From Oscillospiraceae bacterium (GTDB taxonomy: Bacteria > Bacillota > Clostridia > Oscillospirales > Oscillospiraceae), in contig JAHHSH010000056.1 in the NCBI GenBank assembly GCA_020025345.1, forward strand, positions 1 through 11,052: DNA of 11,052 nt. The letters run 5' to 3'. Shown piece by piece: positions 7,647 through 11,052 of the stretch. Positions within the stretch are counted from its first letter, which is position 1. Every line of letters begins with the position of its first letter. A program made the translations under genes and the position numbers. Under the pieces are notes generated by a model. It was not told the origin of the DNA, did no database searches, and worked only from the letters and a program-made list of their open reading frames with translations.

Positions 7647-10235
7647 ATGGCCCATTTTATTGTCAACGGCAAAGAGGTGTCAGTGGAGCGTAACCAAAAA
7701 GTGCTGCGTTTTTTGCGGGATGAGCTGCATCTGACTTCCGTGAAGGACGGCTGCAGTGAGGGTGCCTGCGGCACCTGCCATGTGCTGGTGGACGGCAAGC
7801 CTACCAAGGCCTGCGTTCTCCAGACCGATAAGCTGGAAGGAAAGTCGATCGTTACAGTAGAAGGCCTGTCTGATTGGGAAAAGCAGGTCTATACCTATGC
7901 TTTCGGCGAGGCGGGTGCCGTGCAGTGCGGTTTCTGCATTCCCGGTATGGTGATCTCTGCCAAGGGACTTTTGGACGTGAACCAGAATCCCAGCAGGGAG
8001 GAGGCAGCCTATGCCATTCGCAACAATATCTGTCGCTGTACCGGCTATGTGAAGATTATTGATGCCATTTTGCTGGCGGCTAAAATTTTCCGGGAGGGAA
8101 GTCTTCCTGCCACGGAGGAGAAGGACTGGCAGATGGGCAGTTCTGTACACCGATTGGATGTAGAGGAGAAAGTGCTGGGCTACGGTCAGTACCCGGACGA
8201 TGTGTATGTGGACGGGATGTGCTATGGCAGTGCCGTGCGCAGCCGTTATCCCCGCGCCCGCGTGCTGTCCATCGACACCTCTGCCGCCGAGGCGCTGCCC
8301 GGTGTGGTGGCGGTGCTGACGGCCAAGGATATCCCCGGCAAGGTGAATGTGGGTCACATCCAGAAGGATCAGCCTACGCTGGTGGCTGTGGGGCAGATCA
8401 CCCAGTATCTGGGCGATGCTGTGGCTCTGGTCTGCGCAAGGGATCAGGAGACTTTGGAGAAAGCCAAGGCCTTGGTGCAGGTGGAGTATGAGGAATTGCC
8501 TGCCGTCCACAATGCCGAGGAAGCCATGGCCGAAGATGCGCCGCTGGTTATTGAAGGCACCGCCAATAATTTGCAGGCCTATAAACACGTCTCCCGCGGT
8601 GACGCGGATGGTGCAATTAAAAATTCTAAATATGTGCTGCATCGACAGTTCCATACACCGTGGACGGAGCACGCATTCTTGGAGCCGGAGTGCTGCGTGG
8701 CGCTGCCGATGGAAAACGGCGGCGTGCGTCTGCTGACCACCGATCAGAGCGCCCACACTACACTCCATGAGTGTGCCGCCATGCTGGGCGTGGATTACGA
8801 CCACTGCCAGGTGCAGAATATGCTGGTGGGTGGCGGCTTTGGCGGCAAGGAGGACATGACGGTGCAGCACCACGCGGCCCTGATCGCCTATGTGACCCGC
8901 GTGCCGGTGAAGGTGAAGCTGAGCCGCCAAGAGTCCATTTTGGTGCATCCCAAGCGCCACAGCATGGATATGGATTTCACTATGGGCTGTGATGAAAACG
9001 GCATCATTCAAGGCGTGAAAGCCTCGGTGCTGGCGGATACCGGCGCCTTTGCCTCGCTGGGCGGTCCGGTGCTGGAGCGCGCCTGTACCCACGCCGCGGG
9101 GCCCTATGCCTATGAGAACTTTGAGATCGAGGGGCGTACCTATTACACCAATAATCCGCCTGCCGGTGCTTTCCGCGGCTTCGGCGTGACCCAGACCTGC
9201 TTCTGCACAGAGTCGCTGCTCAATGAGATGGCGGAGCTGGTGGGCATTTCCCCGTGGGAGATCCGGTATTGCAATGCCATCCGTCCCGGCGGCGTGCTGC
9301 CCAACGGTCAGATCGTGGATGAGTCCACCGGCCTTGTGGAGACGCTGGAGGCCATTAAGCCGGACTTTGATGCGGCGGTAGCTGCCGGGCAGCCGGTAGG
9401 ACTTGCCTGCGCCATGAAGAACTCCGGCGTGGGCGTTGGCTTGCCGGACTGGGGCCGCTGCCGCTTGGTGGTGGAGGAGGACGGAAAGGTACATATCTAT
9501 TCCGGCGCCTCCTGCATCGGGCAGGGACTTGGGACCGTGCTGGTACAGGTGGTTGTCACGAACACGGGCCTTCCGCGCAGCAGCGTGGTCTATGAGCGCA
9601 GCAACACATGGATCGCGCCGGATTCCGGCGACACTTCCGGCTCCCGCCAGACGCTGATTACCGGCGAGGCCACCCGCCGCGCCTGCGAGAAGCTGAATGA
9701 AGCGCTGGGCGAGGCGAAGGATCTGCAAAAGCTGGTGGGGCAGGAATTCTACGGCGAGTATCTGGCGAAGACCGACCCGCTGGGTGCCGATGTGCCCAAC
9801 CCGGTGAGCCATGTGGCCTACGGCTACGCCACCCAGATGTGCGTTTTGGATCGCGAGACAGGCCGCGTGCAGAAGCTGGTGGGTGCCCACGATGTGGGCA
9901 AGGCAGTGAACCCCAGAAGCTGCGAGGGGCAGATCGAGGGCGGCATGGTCATGTCGCTGGGCTATGCGCTGACGGAGCGCTATCCCTTTGACGATAACTG
10001 TAAGCCTACGGCGCGTTTCGGCACGCTGGGGCTGTTCCGCGCCAACCAGATCCCGCCGGAAATCAAGTCCATTGTGGTGGAGAAGCCGGGCTTGAAGGTG
10101 GGCGGCGGCGCAATCGGTCTGGGCGAGATCACAGCCATTCCTACAGCACCGGCGATTGCCGAGGCGTACTATCAGCTGGACGGCCAGCGGCGACAGGTGC
10201 TGCCCTTGGTCAACACGCCCTATGCGCGAAAGTAA
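7647..10235 (+). CDS. Molybdenum hydroxylase, probable selenium-dependent xanthine dehydrogenase
   Basis: The 862-residue protein fuses an iron-sulfur part to a molybdenum part. Residues 1-80 hold a plant-type [2Fe-2S] domain (Cys36, Cys41, Cys44, Cys56); 80-150 hold the second cluster (Cys94, Cys97, Cys129, Cys131). Then come the hammerhead domain (about 170-285) and the molybdopterin domain with GGGFGGKED (395-403), AFRGFG (508-513), QGLG (626-629) and active-site Glu827 in GLGE. Architecture, length and the start resemble the selenium-dependent xanthine dehydrogenase family known from Enterococcus faecalis. There the selenium is a labile ligand at the molybdenum, not selenocysteine, and no in-frame TGA occurs here. 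Glu402 and Arg437 appear to match bovine Glu802 and Arg880, which favour purine substrates. There is no FAD domain, so electrons must go to a separate subunit or carrier. GAAGGAGG (7632-7639) sets the ATG at 7647. Substrate and selenium need are inferred; another purine or N-heterocycle is possible. Confidence 0.85.
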   Translation: MAHFIVNGKEVSVERNQKVLRFLRDELHLTSVKDGCSEGACGTCHVLVDGKPTKACVLQTDKLEGKSIVTVEGLSDWEKQVYTYAFGEAGAVQCGFCIPGMVISAKGLLDVNQNPSREEAAYAIRNNICRCTGYVKIIDAILLAAKIFREGSLPATEEKDWQMGSSVHRLDVEEKVLGYGQYPDDVYVDGMCYGSAVRSRYPRARVLSIDTSAAEALPGVVAVLTAKDIPGKVNVGHIQKDQPTLVAVGQITQYLGDAVALVCARDQETLEKAKALVQVEYEELPAVHNAEEAMAEDAPLVIEGTANNLQAYKHVSRGDADGAIKNSKYVLHRQFHTPWTEHAFLEPECCVALPMENGGVRLLTTDQSAHTTLHECAAMLGVDYDHCQVQNMLVGGGFGGKEDMTVQHHAALIAYVTRVPVKVKLSRQESILVHPKRHSMDMDFTMGCDENGIIQGVKASVLADTGAFASLGGPVLERACTHAAGPYAYENFEIEGRTYYTNNPPAGAFRGFGVTQTCFCTESLLNEMAELVGISPWEIRYCNAIRPGGVLPNGQIVDESTGLVETLEAIKPDFDAAVAAGQPVGLACAMKNSGVGVGLPDWGRCRLVVEEDGKVHIYSGASCIGQGLGTVLVQVVVTNTGLPRSSVVYERSNTWIAPDSGDTSGSRQTLITGEATRRACEKLNEALGEAKDLQKLVGQEFYGEYLAKTDPLGADVPNPVSHVAYGYATQMCVLDRETGRVQKLVGAHDVGKAVNPRSCEGQIEGGMVMSLGYALTERYPFDDNCKPTARFGTLGLFRANQIPPEIKSIVVEKPGLKVGGGAIGLGEITAIPTAPAIAEAYYQLDGQRRQVLPLVNTPYARK

Positions 10236-10305
10236 GCTCCTTTGAACGGGGGATGGATTTCCTCATTTGCCCGTGGAGAGTCTGACGTTTTGCAGATAAA
10301 ATAAG

Positions 10306-10365
10306 AAAAACACGTTTCCTTAGACGTCGGTGGTGCCGATGTCCGGGGAAGCGTGTTTTTATTTT
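10306..10365 (+). terminator. Long hairpin terminator after the hydroxylase gene, possibly bidirectional
   Basis: Bases 10306-10330 pair with 10336-10360 around the loop TGGTG, giving 25 stacked positions with one A-C mismatch and a few G-T pairs. The outer arms are AAAAACACG and CGTGTTTTT, followed by ATTTT (10361-10365). The A run on the left arm gives a T run on the other strand, so it could stop transcription both ways. It sits 70 bases after the stop of the hydroxylase gene; the bases between hold nothing I can identify. Confidence 0.85.
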
Positions 10366-10403
10366 GCGGTGATAGGGCGGAGTTGTCGATGGATTCATAA
10401 AAT

Positions 10404-10432
10404 TTGACTTTGCGCTGTATGGGTGATATGAT
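10404..10432 (+). promoter_or_regulatory. Strong promoter of the membrane-anchored protein gene
   Basis: TTGACT (10404-10409) and TATGAT (10427-10432) are 17 bases apart, each 5 of 6 to the sigma-A consensus, with TG in the extended -10 position. Transcription would start near 10439, giving a leader of about 25 bases before the start codon. Confidence 0.8.
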
Positions 10433-10464
10433 GAACGAAATAAGATAAATCAGCGGGGTGTTTG

Positions 10465-10995
10465 ATGATGACAAAAAAGAGAGGCACTCTTATCGCGGTG
10501 GCTGTGCTGGTGGCAGCCCTTATTTTCGGTGCAGGGTATCTGTACACCCAAAATGAAAATGCAAAAGAGGCTGCACGGATAGAACAGCAGCAGGCGGCGG
10601 AAAAAGCCAAGGCGGAGCGGATCGCTGCGGAGAAAGCGGCAGCGGAAAAAGCTGCGGCAGAAAGAGCGGCAGTGGTGCAGAAACTAAAAGCGGCTGTGGA
10701 GCAGACGGCGGCAAAGCAGGTGGAGGAGAGTGCTGCGGAACCGAGTGTAACGGAGCCGAGCGCAGAAACAACCTATAACGAGGAACCGGTATATTCCGGT
10801 GAGGAGCCTTCTTACTCCGATGGGGCTGATAACAGCTATGATGCCGGTTATGATGATGGCCCCGAAGGCTATAAGCCCGGATATATCTATGTCCCTGGAT
10901 ATGGTTACATTGAAGATATGGGTGGCGGTCATGAAACTACTGGAGAAGTTGTAGATAATGGCCAAGGAAATAATACTGGCATGATTGGCGGTTAA
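10465..10995 (+). CDS. Membrane-anchored Ala/Lys/Glu-rich protein with Tyr/Gly-rich tail, function unknown
   Basis: I do not recognise this gene with confidence. From the ATG at 10465 the protein has 176 residues. A basic start (TKKR) precedes one hydrophobic segment (about 8-27), so it should be anchored in the membrane with the rest outside the cytoplasm. Residues 30-88 are a charged Ala/Lys/Glu/Arg/Gln stretch, likely a long helix or coiled coil. Residues 90-135 are acidic and rich in Ser, Pro and Tyr. The tail (136-176) has YIYVPGYGYIEDMGGG and ends NGQGNNTGMIGG. This tail recalls C termini of DUF6550-like anchored proteins of Clostridia (PGFGY... then GNK.G.M); that is memory, not a search. 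TolA-like helix content is compositional only. The ribosome site is weak (GGGG, 10454-10457); TTG 10462 or ATG 10468 are possible starts. It has its own strong promoter, and another start codon follows about 50 bases after its stop. Confidence 0.8.
   Translation: MMTKKRGTLIAVAVLVAALIFGAGYLYTQNENAKEAARIEQQQAAEKAKAERIAAEKAAAEKAAAERAAVVQKLKAAVEQTAAKQVEESAAEPSVTEPSAETTYNEEPVYSGEEPSYSDGADNSYDAGYDDGPEGYKPGYIYVPGYGYIEDMGGGHETTGEVVDNGQGNNTGMIGG
10594..10671 (+). repeat. Degenerate in-gene repeat encoding AAEK-like units
   Basis: The DNA repeats variants of GCGGAGAAAGCGGCA, encoding successive AAEK/AAER units at residues 44-69 of the membrane-anchored protein. The copies differ at wobble positions, so this is an old or selected repeat and not a fresh duplication. 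It is likely the core of an extended helix. Confidence 0.5.
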
Positions 10996-11046
10996 TGCAG
11001 CATAGCAGCGTTGCGGATGTATTTGAAAGTGAGACGGAGGAAAGCG

Positions 11047-11052
11047 ATGATG
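11047..11052 (+). CDS. Start of a further gene, cut by the window edge
   Basis: The window ends in ATGATG preceded by GGAGG (11036-11040) at a 6-base spacing, a much better ribosome-binding site than that of the gene before it. No terminator lies in the 51 bases after the preceding stop, so the two genes are probably on one transcript. Only two codons are visible, so no product can be named. Confidence 0.5.

Noticed and set aside
7680..9890. Very long open frame on the minus strand opposite the molybdenum hydroxylase (736 codons).
   Set aside because: The + strand has all cofactor motifs through this whole stretch. The antisense product is low-complexity His/Gly/Leu-rich and reflects codon bias.
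10246..10274. ACGGG/CCCGT imperfect hairpin just after the hydroxylase stop.
   Set aside because: The stem is short with a large interrupted interior and no T run; the clear terminator is at 10306-10365.
10220..10474. Minus-strand open frame of 84 codons across the hydroxylase to anchored-protein gap.
   Set aside because: It overlaps the terminator hairpin and the promoter, has no ribosome site I can see, and its product has no recognisable features.
10465..10995. Calling the small anchored protein TolA or a TonB-system component.
   Set aside because: The likeness is only the Ala/Lys/Glu composition of the helix. The host looks like a Firmicute without the Tol-Pal system and no TolA C-terminal domain is present.

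Overview
The window reads as a chromosomal segment of an anaerobic, moderately GC-rich Firmicute. Protein character, GAG/AAG/CTG-rich codon use and strong AGGAGG ribosome-binding sites suggest the Clostridia, most likely the Oscillospiraceae/Oscillospirales. That assignment is inference from sequence style and gene order; no database search was possible. All supported genes lie on the + strand, and no gap without a gene exceeds about 230 bases.

Layout. (1) Positions 1-1055 hold the C-terminal end of a membrane-dipeptidase-like (M19) peptidase followed 14 bases later by a small metallophosphoesterase; the two look co-transcribed. (2) Positions 1056-7520 hold a protein-quality-control cluster: tig (trigger factor), clpP, clpX, lon and engB (ribosome-assembly GTPase), ending at a clear intrinsic terminator. 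All five keep their catalytic or nucleotide-binding motifs. clpP and clpX are 4 bases apart and lon and engB 15 bases apart. A perfect 14-bp hairpin with a short T run separates clpX from lon, leaving only about 20 bases before the lon start. (3) Positions 7554-10365 are a single-gene transcription unit: a near-consensus promoter, a leader with a small hairpin, an 862-residue molybdenum hydroxylase resembling the selenium-dependent xanthine dehydrogenase family, and a 25-bp hairpin terminator. (4) Positions 10404-11052 start a new unit: a strong promoter, a 176-residue membrane-anchored protein with an Ala/Lys/Glu-rich helix and a Tyr/Gly-rich tail, and the first two codons of another gene cut by the window edge.

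How it fits together. Trigger factor folds nascent chains at the ribosome, ClpXP and Lon degrade damaged or tagged proteins, and EngB assists large-subunit assembly, so region 2 is core proteostasis. Most of the window is therefore ordinary housekeeping DNA. The accessory part is 7.5-11 kb. The hydroxylase has two [2Fe-2S] domains and a molybdenum domain but no FAD domain, and it keeps the two residues that in animal xanthine oxidase favour purines over aldehydes, which points to anaerobic purine breakdown. The small anchored protein is the least understood gene. I found no mobile element, CRISPR array, tRNA, rRNA or recognised riboswitch, and no clearly new multi-gene system.
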